DNA of 9,427 bases. It comes from Solirubrobacterales bacterium 70-9. GTDB taxonomy: Bacteria; Actinomycetota; Thermoleophilia; Solirubrobacterales; 70-9. This document shows positions 1 to 6,254 of the stretch, piece after piece (the first letter of the stretch is position 1; each line of letters opens with the position of its first letter). The stretch covers positions 1-9,427 of the forward strand of contig MKSH01000089.1 of the NCBI GenBank assembly GCA_001898095.1. The letters run 5' to 3'. Made by a program: the position numbers and the translations under genes. Under the pieces are notes generated by a model. The model searched no databases. It saw only the letters and a list, made by a program, of their open reading frames with translations, and was not told the origin of the DNA.

Positions 1-42
1 GTTCGCACTTACCCGTACCAGGGACGGGAAACTGCGAACGCA
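1..42. repeat. 45-bp palindromic element, copy A (left 3 bases outside window)
   Basis: The sequence starts with GTTCGCA and ends with TGCGAACGCA at 33-42. If the missing bases are TGC, the element is exactly 45 bp, like the two other copies in this window. The core also pairs with itself: CCCGT at 12-16 with ACGGG at 24-28, then CC/GG next to the centre at position 20. Mismatches are at 8/32, 11/29 and 17/23. No T-tract follows on either strand, so a classic intrinsic terminator is not evident. It could end the transcript of a gene to the left or be a dispersed intergenic repeat. Confidence 0.7.
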
Positions 43-96
43 CCGGCGGGGGATGACGGGGAGGGCCGGGCGCGCCCTACGCGGCGGTCCGCGGAT

Positions 97-103
97 GGGG
101 AGG
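97..103 (+). promoter_or_regulatory. Ribosome binding site of the histidine kinase
   Basis: GGGGAGG lies 10 nt before the TTG at 114. This is the best Shine-Dalgarno match in the leader and is the reason for preferring TTG 114 over ATG 132, which has only a GAGG at 12 nt. Confidence 0.5.
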
Positions 104-113
104 CGGCGCGCGC

Positions 114-1166
114 TTGAGGCGCCTCCTCTCGATGACACCCCCGTGGGCGGCCGCCCTCTGGCGACTGGTCCCGCGGGTCCCCGCCCAGATCGGCGGTGGC
201 CTCGCCCTGCTCAGCTTCATCATCTGGGCACTGACGGGCGCCGGCAGCCCCTGGTTCCTCTGGACCTGGCTGGCGGTCTGGCTGGCGCTCGCCCTGGTGG
301 TCGCCTGGCGCTGGTCGCGCCTGGCGCCGCCGGGGCCGCGCCGCTCGGTGGAGACCCTGGGCGCCTTCGCGGTCGTCCTCTCGATCAACGCGATCTTCAA
401 CTGGGCGATCGGCGGCGCCGGCTACTTCTGGCCGATCTGGGTGATCCTCGGCTTCGGCATCGCCTTCTCCGTCTACCTCGTCTATCTGCGCAACCGCGGC
501 GCCGACCTGCGCTCGCGCGGGGAGCGCGAGCTGACCGAGCGGGTGGAGACGCTGACCGAGACCCGGCGCGGCGCCCTCGACGTGCAGGCGGCGGAGCTGC
601 GGCGGATCGAGCGCGACCTCCACGACGGCGCGCAGGCGCGCCTCGTCGCCCTCTCGATGCAGCTGGGACGGGCCGAGGAGGGCCTCGCCGACCGTCCCGA
701 GATCGCCGCTCTGGTGCGCCAGGCACGGGTCGAGGCGACGGCGGCGAACGCCGAGCTCCGCGACCTCGCCCGCGGGATCGCCCCGCCGGTGCTCACCGAC
801 CGCGGCCTCGCGGCGGCGGTGGAGGCGCTCGGCAGCCGCGCTCCCGTGCCGGTCACCGTCGATGCCCAGATCGGCCGCCGGCCGGCGCCGGTGATCGAGA
901 GCGCCGCCTACTTCGTCGTTGCCGAGTCGCTCACCAACGTCGCCAAGCACGCGCCGAACTCGCGCGCCGGCGTGACGATCCGGCTCGACCGCGACGAGCT
1001 CGACGTGGTCGTCGCCGACGACGGCCCGGGTGGGGCGGACGCGGCCGCGGGCAGCGGCCTCGACGGCCTGCGGCGCCGGGTGGCGGCGCTCGACGGCGAC
1101 TTGTCCATCTCCTCGCCCCGCGGCGAGGGAACTCGAATCGAGGTGAAGCTCCCATGCGGGTCGTGA
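114..1166 (+). CDS. Membrane sensor histidine kinase (NarL-partner type, HisKA_3)
   Basis: Sensor kinase of 350 residues, predicted to autophosphorylate a histidine and pass the phosphate to the response regulator encoded next. The N-terminal third is hydrophobic with about four membrane segments (roughly 26-41, 47-65, 83-97, 104-125). There is almost no external domain, so the signal is probably sensed in or at the membrane. A HisKA_3 dimerisation helix follows, with the phosphoacceptor His170 in RIERDLHDGAQ. The ATPase domain has an N-box (ESLTNVAKHA), DDGPGG and GSGLDGLRRR. Start: TTG 114 has a GGGGAGG 10 nt upstream; ATG 132, seven codons in, is the alternative and would remove six residues. 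The stop lies 13 bp inside the regulator gene, indicating one operon. The signal sensed cannot be told from sequence. Confidence 0.9.
   Translation: MRRLLSMTPPWAAALWRLVPRVPAQIGGGLALLSFIIWALTGAGSPWFLWTWLAVWLALALVVAWRWSRLAPPGPRRSVETLGAFAVVLSINAIFNWAIGGAGYFWPIWVILGFGIAFSVYLVYLRNRGADLRSRGERELTERVETLTETRRGALDVQAAELRRIERDLHDGAQARLVALSMQLGRAEEGLADRPEIAALVRQARVEATAANAELRDLARGIAPPVLTDRGLAAAVEALGSRAPVPVTVDAQIGRRPAPVIESAAYFVVAESLTNVAKHAPNSRAGVTIRLDRDELDVVVADDGPGGADAAAGSGLDGLRRRVAALDGDLSISSPRGEGTRIEVKLPCGS
1140..1146 (+). promoter_or_regulatory. Ribosome binding site of the response regulator, inside the kinase gene
   Basis: GAGGTGA matches the 16S anti-Shine-Dalgarno sequence over 7 nt and ends 7 nt before ATG 1154. 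It fixes the regulator start even though the reading frame is open much further upstream. Confidence 0.8.
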
Positions 1167-1816
1167 TCGCCGAGGACCAACTGCTGCTGCGCGAAGGCCT
1201 GATCGCGCTGCTGCGCGAACACGAGGTCGAGGTCGTCGCCCAGGCCGAGGACGGCGAGGGCCTCCTGCGCATCGTCGGCGCCCACAAGCCCGATCTCGCG
1301 ATCGTCGACGTGCGCCTGCCGCCGACCTTCACCGACGAGGGGATCCGCGCTGCGGTCGAGGCCCGCCACCGCCACCCCGACCTCGGCGTCCTGATCCTCT
1401 CCCAGTACGTCGAGCCGGTCTACACGGCCGAGCTCCTCGCGGGCGGCGAAGGCGGCGTCGGCTATCTGCTGAAGGAGCGCGTCGGCGACATCCCCGCCTT
1501 CCTCGACGCCGTCCGCCGCGTCGCCGCCGGCGGCACCGCCCTCGACCGCGAGGTGGTCGCCGAGCTGGTCGGCGAGCGCCGCGGGGTCGAAGAGGGTCCC
1601 CTCGACTCGCTCTCCCCGCGCGAGCGCGAGGTCCTCTCGCTGATGGCCGAGGGCCGCACCAACAATGCGATCGCCGAAGCCCTCGTCGTCACCCCGGGCG
1701 CGGTCGAGAAGCACGTCTCCAACATCTTCGGCAAGCTGAACCTCCCCGCCGCCGCCGACGACCACCGCCGCGTGCTGGCGGTCCTCGCCTTCCTCCGCGC
1801 CACCGACGCCGCCTGA
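1154..1816 (+). CDS. NarL/LuxR-family response regulator
   Basis: Cytoplasmic DNA-binding response regulator of 220 residues, the expected partner of the kinase just upstream. The receiver domain spans about 1-120: acidic pocket Glu7/Asp8, phosphoacceptor Asp52 in IVDVRLP, Ser83 and Lys107 in YLLKERVGD. A LuxR-type helix-turn-helix covers about 152-212, with LSPREREVLSLMAEG and the recognition-helix stretch VTPGAVEKHVSNIFGKL. The open frame continues upstream to position 53, but that part is antiparallel-free shadow of the kinase in another frame; ATG 1154 has a strong GAGGTGA 7 nt upstream and gives a normal-length family member. It overlaps the kinase end by 13 bp, so translation is probably coupled. 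Target genes are unknown; the convergent LuxR gene is a neighbour, not a proven target. Confidence 0.95.
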   Translation: MRVVIAEDQLLLREGLIALLREHEVEVVAQAEDGEGLLRIVGAHKPDLAIVDVRLPPTFTDEGIRAAVEARHRHPDLGVLILSQYVEPVYTAELLAGGEGGVGYLLKERVGDIPAFLDAVRRVAAGGTALDREVVAELVGERRGVEEGPLDSLSPREREVLSLMAEGRTNNAIAEALVVTPGAVEKHVSNIFGKLNLPAAADDHRRVLAVLAFLRATDAA

Positions 1817-1824
1817 ACCACCGC

Positions 1825-1869
1825 TGCGTTCGCACTGATGGCCGCTATCCGGCCGGAACTGCGAACGCA
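1825..1869. repeat. 45-bp palindromic element, copy B, between convergent genes
   Basis: Outer arms are TGCGTTCGCA (1825-1834) and TGCGAACGCA (1860-1869), perfectly complementary over 10 bp. The core pairs again through GGCCG (1840-1844) and CGGCC (1850-1854) around a 5-nt loop. Mismatches are at 1835/1859, 1837/1857 and 1838/1856, with a T-G pair at 1839/1855. It fills nearly all of the 57-bp gap between the response regulator stop (8 nt away) and the ATPase-LuxR stop (4 nt away). That position suits a bidirectional transcription terminator, although there is no T-tract on either side. Confidence 0.85.
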
Positions 1870-1873
1870 CCCA

Positions 1874-4867
1874 TCAGCCGGGGTCGGTGAGGGCGAGGCG
1901 GTGGGCCACCGCGGCGGCCTCGGTGCGGCTGCGGACGCCGAGCTTGGCGAGGATGCGGGAGACGTGGACGCTGGCCGTCTTCTCGGCCATGAAGAGGCTC
2001 GCGGCGATCTCGCGGTTGGTCGCGCCCTCGGCGAGGGCCGCGAGGACCTGGCGCTCGCGCGGGGGGAGGTCGAAGGGGTTGTCGGCGGTTTTTGCGCCGC
2101 GGGCGCCCGCTCCGTTGGCGCCGGTCGCTCGATCGGTGCCGTCCCCGCCCGCCCCGCCGCGAGGCAGGCGGGCGCGGGCGATCAGGCCGGCGACCTCGGC
2201 GGCGAGCCACTCGGAGCCGAGGTCCTCGGCCGTCGCCAGCGCTTGGGACGCGGCGGCGCCGGCTGCCTCGCGGTCGCCGGCGGCAGCGTGGCCTTCGGCC
2301 TCGCGCAGCCGCATCTGCGCCGCCTGGTAAGGACGGGAAAGGGCGTCCCAGGCGGCTGCCGCCTGGTCGGCGAGGTCCGCCGCCTCGCCGTCGCCGCGTG
2401 CCCGCGCCAGATGGGCGCCCGCGGTGTGGCTGTAGGCGCACTCGAGGCGTCGGCGGCCGATCGCGTCGGCTGCTGCATCGGTCCGCGCCGCCATCAGCTC
2501 GGCGCGCAGTTGGGACGCCTCCAGCTCGGCGCGGTCGCCGAGGTCGCGGGCGCGGTCGGCGGCGTCGGCCTCGACCGCGGTCGCCGCCGCCGAGATCAGG
2601 GCCATGCGGGCGGCATCGTCGCTGCAGAACTCGATCTGGTCGATCGCCTTCTCGGCCGCCTCGCGGGCCGCCTCGACGTTGCCTTCGCGCAGCTCGAGCT
2701 CCACCATCAGCGCCCCGGCCGGGGCGATGTACTGGGGTTCGACCGAGTCGGCGATGAAGGTGCGCGAGTGTTCCACCGTCTTGCGGGCGCCCTCGGTATC
2801 GCCTCGACCCAGCATCAGCGAGGCGCGGCGCAGGAGGAGGTTCGCCAGGGTGGCCGAGCCCTCGCCGCGTTTGCGAGCAGGGAGGACCGCTTCCGCCTCG
2901 TCCCAGCGGCCGAGGAAGAAGAGGACCTCGGAGCGCGCGCAGGCGACCCAGATCGCCGAGCGGTCCCCGGGCGTGATCTCGCGTTCGCCCTGCGCCGCCA
3001 GCTTCGCCGCCTCCTCGCCGCGCCCGGCCAGGTGCAGCGCGTCGGAGTAGTTGACGAACGCCGCCGCCAGCTGGTCGTTCGATCCCGAGCGCCGCGCCAG
3101 CTCCAGGGACTCGCGCATCACCTCGTCGCCGCGGTCCTCTTCGCCGAGGAAGAAGAGACAGAGGCCGAGCCAGTTCAGCACCAGCGCCTCGGTCCCCTCG
3201 AGCCCGGCCCCCCGGGCCGCCCGCAGCGCCTCGTCGGCAGCGTCGCGGCCTTCGGCGAAACGGCCCTGCAGGAGGAGGAAGCGGGCTTTCGATTCGAGGA
3301 TGCGGGCGCGCTCCGGCGTCGGGTCGGACTCGGGCAGGAGGGCGAGCGCCCGGTCGAGGTCCTCGCGCGCCGCGTTCGCCTGCCCGAGCGCCCAGCGCGC
3401 CGAGGCGAGCTCGGCGAGCAGGTCGGCGGTGCGGTGCGGCTCGCGAGATGCCTCGACCTCCCCGAGCGCCTGTTCGAAGAGCTTGATCGCGTGCGCCTCG
3501 TCGGCGTCGAGGGCGTGGGCGCGGGCCGCCAGCGAGAGCAGCGCCGTGTGTTCCATCCCCGCCAGCGGCTCCGGTTCGCCGACCCGCGGCCAGAGCGCCA
3601 GCGCCCGGTCGAACAGCGCCGCCGCCGCGCCCGGGGTGCCGCCGCGTTCCACCGCCCGCGCGGCCTGCACGGCGCTGCGCAGCGCCTGCGGCTGGTCGCC
3701 GGCGGCGTTGAAGTGATGGGCGACGGCGGCGGCGCGGATCGCCAGGTGGTCGTCCTCGCTCAGCGTCGCCTCCAGCGCCTGGGCGAGGCGCAGGTGCAGT
3801 TCTGCCCGTTCGCCGGGGAGCAGGTCGTCGTAGATGACCTCGCGCAGGAGCGCGTGGCGGAAGCCGTAGCGGTCGTCGCGCCCGACCTGGACGACCTGTG
3901 CCTCGACCGCCTCGCGCAGCCCTGCCGCCAATTCGTCCTCCTCCAGCGCGGAGACGGCGACGAAGTGGTCGTGTTTCAGGCGCCCGGAGACGGCAAGCAC
4001 GCGCAGCAGGGCGCGCGACGCCACCGACAGCCGTTCGACCCGCAGCAGCAGCGCGTCGCGCAGCGTCGAGGGCAGCCGACCGCGCCCGTCGGATCCGGCC
4101 GCGAGCAGCTCCTCGGTGAACAGCGGGTTGCCTTCGCCGCGCTCGAAGAAGCGCTCGACGATGTCGGAGTCCGGGGCGGCGCCGAGGATGTCGGAGAGCT
4201 GCGTCGCCACCTCGCCGCGGTCGAAGGGAGCGAGCTCCAGCCGCCGCACCCGTCGGCCGCGCCCCAGCTCGGCGAGCAGCGGGCGCATCGGGTGGCGCCG
4301 GTGCAGCTGGTCGGAGCGGTAGGCGATCACCGTCATCAGCCGGCACTCGTCGGGCAGGCTGGCGGCAAGAAAGGCGAGGAAGCCCCGGGTGGCGTGGTCG
4401 GCCCAGTGGGCGTCGTCGAGCCAGAGCACCATCGGCGTGTCCTCGGCCAGCGCTTCGAGCAGGCTGAGCAGCGCCTCGAAGGGCCGGTGGCGGTCCTCGT
4501 CGGGGTCGACCGAGGCGCCCGGGTCCAGCTCCGGCACGAGCTGCGCCAACCCGGCGCGGGCGGCGGGGGAGAGGCCGTCGAGGACCGGGTCGCGTTCGCG
4601 CAGCAGGCCGCGCAACGCCGCCACCAACGGCGCGTAGGGAAGCTCGTCGCGGCCCAGCTCGACGCACTCGCCGCCGATCGAGCAGCCGCCCCGTTCGGCT
4701 GCAGCTTCGAGGAAGGTGTGGAGGAGGCGGGACTTGCCGACCCCGGACTCGCCCCCCAGGAACGCCAACGAGGCCGCGCCGTCGGCGGCCTCGTCGAACG
4801 CAGCCATCAGCTCGGCGAGCTCGCCGGCCCGCCCGATCAGCCGACTGGCACTGACCCGGGTCGCCAC
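1874..4867 (-). CDS. Large ATP-binding LuxR-family transcriptional regulator (LAL/MalT-like)
   Basis: Regulator of 997 residues with the LAL layout. An N-terminal STAND/AAA-type ATPase carries Walker A GESGVGKS (39-46) and Walker B VLWLDD (147-152) followed by AHWAD. A long helical alanine- and arginine-rich middle region is consistent with tetratricopeptide-like repeats. A C-terminal LuxR helix-turn-helix covers about 930-990, with LPPRERQVLAALAEG and EKTASVHVSRILAKLGV. Proteins of this type bind ATP and an inducer and activate transcription; the inducer here is unknown. Start GTG 4867 puts the RLIGR motif that opens the ATPase domain near the N terminus. No Shine-Dalgarno sequence precedes it, but the small gene upstream stops only 7 nt away, so translational coupling is likely. 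It ends 4 nt from palindromic element B and converges on the response regulator. Confidence 0.93.
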   Translation of the reverse strand: MATRVSASRLIGRAGELAELMAAFDEAADGAASLAFLGGESGVGKSRLLHTFLEAAAERGGCSIGGECVELGRDELPYAPLVAALRGLLRERDPVLDGLSPAARAGLAQLVPELDPGASVDPDEDRHRPFEALLSLLEALAEDTPMVLWLDDAHWADHATRGFLAFLAASLPDECRLMTVIAYRSDQLHRRHPMRPLLAELGRGRRVRRLELAPFDRGEVATQLSDILGAAPDSDIVERFFERGEGNPLFTEELLAAGSDGRGRLPSTLRDALLLRVERLSVASRALLRVLAVSGRLKHDHFVAVSALEEDELAAGLREAVEAQVVQVGRDDRYGFRHALLREVIYDDLLPGERAELHLRLAQALEATLSEDDHLAIRAAAVAHHFNAAGDQPQALRSAVQAARAVERGGTPGAAAALFDRALALWPRVGEPEPLAGMEHTALLSLAARAHALDADEAHAIKLFEQALGEVEASREPHRTADLLAELASARWALGQANAAREDLDRALALLPESDPTPERARILESKARFLLLQGRFAEGRDAADEALRAARGAGLEGTEALVLNWLGLCLFFLGEEDRGDEVMRESLELARRSGSNDQLAAAFVNYSDALHLAGRGEEAAKLAAQGEREITPGDRSAIWVACARSEVLFFLGRWDEAEAVLPARKRGEGSATLANLLLRRASLMLGRGDTEGARKTVEHSRTFIADSVEPQYIAPAGALMVELELREGNVEAAREAAEKAIDQIEFCSDDAARMALISAAATAVEADAADRARDLGDRAELEASQLRAELMAARTDAAADAIGRRRLECAYSHTAGAHLARARGDGEAADLADQAAAAWDALSRPYQAAQMRLREAEGHAAAGDREAAGAAASQALATAEDLGSEWLAAEVAGLIARARLPRGGAGGDGTDRATGANGAGARGAKTADNPFDLPPRERQVLAALAEGATNREIAASLFMAEKTASVHVSRILAKLGVRSRTEAAAVAHRLALTDPG

Positions 4868-4874
4868 CCGGCGA

Positions 4875-5027
4875 TTATCGCCGCCGCAGCAACCCGAGGA
4901 AGGAGTGGCCGCCCTGGGAGCCCCGGGCGCGCCGCTTGCGGGCCAGCCGTCGCGACTCCTGCGCCTCTTCGCGGAGCGCGGTCTGGGACACCATCGCCTT
5001 CGCGATCATCATCTGGTTGGGATTCAT
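4875..5027 (-). CDS. Small basic hypothetical protein (50 aa)
   Basis: ATG at 5027 opens a 50-codon frame ending in TAA at 4875. GAAAGG (5035-5040) sits 7 nt upstream, a good ribosome binding site. The protein begins MNPNQMMIAKAMVSQ, continues as a polar helix-like stretch (ALREEAQESRRLARKRRARG), and ends in LGLLRRR after a glycine-rich turn. It has no signal peptide or membrane segment. The C-terminal half is strongly basic, suggesting nucleic-acid or protein contact, but no family is recognised and no function is assigned. The stop codon lies 7 nt before the GTG of the ATPase-LuxR regulator, so the two probably share a transcript. It lies outside all neighbouring genes, so it is not a shadow frame. 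Confidence 0.68.
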   Translation of the reverse strand: MNPNQMMIAKAMVSQTALREEAQESRRLARKRRARGSQGGHSFLGLLRRR

Positions 5028-5111
5028 GTCCTTGCCTTTCGCTCGGTGTGCAAGTCCAAGCTACGGCTGAGAAATCCCCCGCACATCGGGCGAATTCCCA
5101 CGCTTTCCGAC

Positions 5112-5145
5112 CCCGACCCCTTACTCCTGAGGCCCGACCCCTTAC
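5112..5145. repeat. Two direct copies of a 13-bp repeat, 21 bp apart
   Basis: CCCGACCCCTTAC occurs at 5112-5124 and again at 5133-5145. The 21-bp period is two turns of B-DNA, so both copies face the same side of the helix. They lie about 85-118 bp upstream of the small-protein start and about 92-125 bp upstream of the aldolase start. A tandem operator for a regulator is possible; a short chance duplication is the alternative. Confidence 0.6.
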
Positions 5146-5154
5146 CCGCCGTGG

Positions 5155-5199
5155 TGCGTTCGCACTTATGGCCGCATAGCGGCCATAAGTGCGAACGCA
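5155..5199. repeat. 45-bp palindromic element, copy C, perfect 21-bp arms
   Basis: Arms 5155-5175 and 5179-5199 are perfectly complementary over 21 bp with a 3-nt ATA loop at 5176-5178. The ends TGCGTTCGCA and TGCGAACGCA are identical to those of copies A and B, and the total length is the same. Unlike B, it lies between divergent genes, 38 nt before the aldolase start, where a terminator has no obvious gene to serve. It could be a leader hairpin, a protein-binding palindrome, or a mobile intergenic repeat. Confidence 0.9.
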
Positions 5200-5237
5200 A
5201 AGGGGCGGGCAGGGGCGTTTCAATAGGTTGCGAGACC

Positions 5238-6254
5238 ATGATCAATCTCTACTCCGACACCCAGACCCGGCCGAGCGCCGCGATGCGCGAGGCGATGGCG
5301 AACGCCGAGGTCGGTGACGAACAGCGCGGCACCGATCCGACCGTGAACGCGCTCTGCGAGGAAGTCGCCGAGCTGCTCGGCAAGGAGGCCGCCGTCTTCC
5401 TGCCCTCGGGGTCGATGTGCAACCAGATCGCGGTCCGCCTCCACATCCGCCCGCTCGGCGACGAGATGTACCTGCACCGGCTCGCCCATCCGGTGAACGC
5501 GGAGGTGGGCGGCGCGGCGACGATCAGCGGCGCGATGGTGATGCCGCTCGAGGGCGAGGGCGGGACCTTCGACGGCGAGGCGCTGCGCGCCCGCATGCGC
5601 GATCCCGCCGATCGCCACGAACCGCGCTCGCGCCTGGTCGCGATCGAGCAGCCCACGAACCTCGGCGGTGGCCGCGTCTGGTCCCGCGCGCAGATCGACG
5701 AGGTCCTCGTCGTGGCGGGCGAGTTCGGCCTCCGCACCCATCTCGACGGCGCCCGCCTGCTGAACGCCGTGGTCGCCTCGGGCGAAAGCGCCGCCGCCCA
5801 CGCGGCCGGCTTCGAAACCGCCTGGATCGACTTCTCCAAGGGCCTCGGTGCGCCGGTCGGCGCCTGCCTCGCCGGCTCCGCCGAGCTGATCGAGGAGGCT
5901 TGGCGCTACAAGCAGATGCTGGGCGGCTCGATGCGCCAGGCAGGGATCGTCGCCGCGGGCGCCCGCTTCGCCCTCCGGCACAACGTCGAGCGCCTCGCCG
6001 AGGACCACGCCAACGCGCAGTTCCTCGCCGCGGGCCTGGCCGAGATCGACGGGGTGGAGATCGACCCGGCCACGGTGGAAACCAACATCGTGATCTTCGA
6101 CGTCGACGACGCCGCCGCCCTCCACGACAAGCTGGTCGAGCGGGGCGTCGAAACCAGCCTGCTCGAAGGGCGCGTCCGCATGGTCACCCACCTCGACGTC
6201 GACCGCGCGGGTATCGAGACCGCGCTCGCCGCGGTCAACGACGCGCTGGCCTGA
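5238..6254 (+). CDS. Threonine aldolase-like PLP-dependent lyase
   Basis: Cytoplasmic fold-type I PLP enzyme of 338 residues, close to the usual threonine aldolase length. The family reaction splits L-threonine or allo-threonine into glycine and acetaldehyde. The N-terminal LYSDTQTRPS corresponds to the family SDT-TRP motif, followed by DPTVNALCEEVAELLG and FLPSGSMCNQIA. Lys201 in DFSKGLGAPVG is the expected PLP lysine; Asp170 and Arg173 lie in LDGARLLNA. His84, His127 and Arg314 (RMVTHLDV) line up by position with active-site residues of the E. coli enzyme. The usual tyrosine of the GDDVYG motif is absent (GDEQRG here), and SDTVT reads SDTQT, so this is a variant subgroup whose substrate may differ. 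ATG 5238 matches the family N terminus; the open frame upstream crosses palindrome C and is not coding. Confidence 0.88.
   Translation: MINLYSDTQTRPSAAMREAMANAEVGDEQRGTDPTVNALCEEVAELLGKEAAVFLPSGSMCNQIAVRLHIRPLGDEMYLHRLAHPVNAEVGGAATISGAMVMPLEGEGGTFDGEALRARMRDPADRHEPRSRLVAIEQPTNLGGGRVWSRAQIDEVLVVAGEFGLRTHLDGARLLNAVVASGESAAAHAAGFETAWIDFSKGLGAPVGACLAGSAELIEEAWRYKQMLGGSMRQAGIVAAGARFALRHNVERLAEDHANAQFLAAGLAEIDGVEIDPATVETNIVIFDVDDAAALHDKLVERGVETSLLEGRVRMVTHLDVDRAGIETALAAVNDALA

Larger units (their letters stand above)
5028..5237. promoter_or_regulatory. Divergent intergenic region between the small-protein/LuxR operon and the aldolase
   Basis: These 210 bp hold no convincing gene. They must contain the promoters of both flanking transcription units, but no clear -35/-10 pair could be singled out. 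They do contain a two-copy 13-bp direct repeat (5112-5145) and a perfect palindrome (5155-5199). A GAAAGG ribosome binding site for the small gene is at 5035-5040. On the aldolase side only a weak AGG (5225-5227) precedes the start. Confidence 0.6.

Noticed and set aside
1825..1869. SOS box (LexA site) suggested by GTTCG and CGAAC
   Set aside because: Actinobacterial LexA boxes have CGAAC then GTTCG a few bases apart. Here the order is reversed (GTTCG first) and the halves are about 25 bp apart, so this is a hairpin element.
1845..4667. Second long minus-strand frame (940 codons) overlapping the regulator
   Set aside because: Extremely Arg/Pro/Gly-rich and without any motif; it is an out-of-frame shadow of the real regulator gene.
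1838..5179. Very long plus-strand open frame (1113 codons) opposite the ATPase-LuxR gene
   Set aside because: Its protein is low-complexity (Arg/Gly/Ala/Gln/Val) with no domain. The minus strand of the same stretch encodes a complete regulator with Walker motifs and a helix-turn-helix. High GC content removes stops from the antisense frame, and this one also runs through palindromes B and C.
1..5199. CRISPR-like array from repeated short sequences
   Set aside because: Only three copies, kilobases apart, each itself palindromic and at gene boundaries; there are no regular spacers.
5028..5237. Specific sigma-70 promoters, such as TAGGTT near 5224 or minus-strand TAGCTT near the small gene
   Set aside because: Each fits only the loose TANNNT pattern and lacks a convincing -35 at proper spacing, so they were not listed as features.
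5220..6191. 323-codon minus-strand frame opposite the aldolase gene
   Set aside because: Composition typical of an antisense shadow; the plus strand has the full set of PLP-enzyme motifs.
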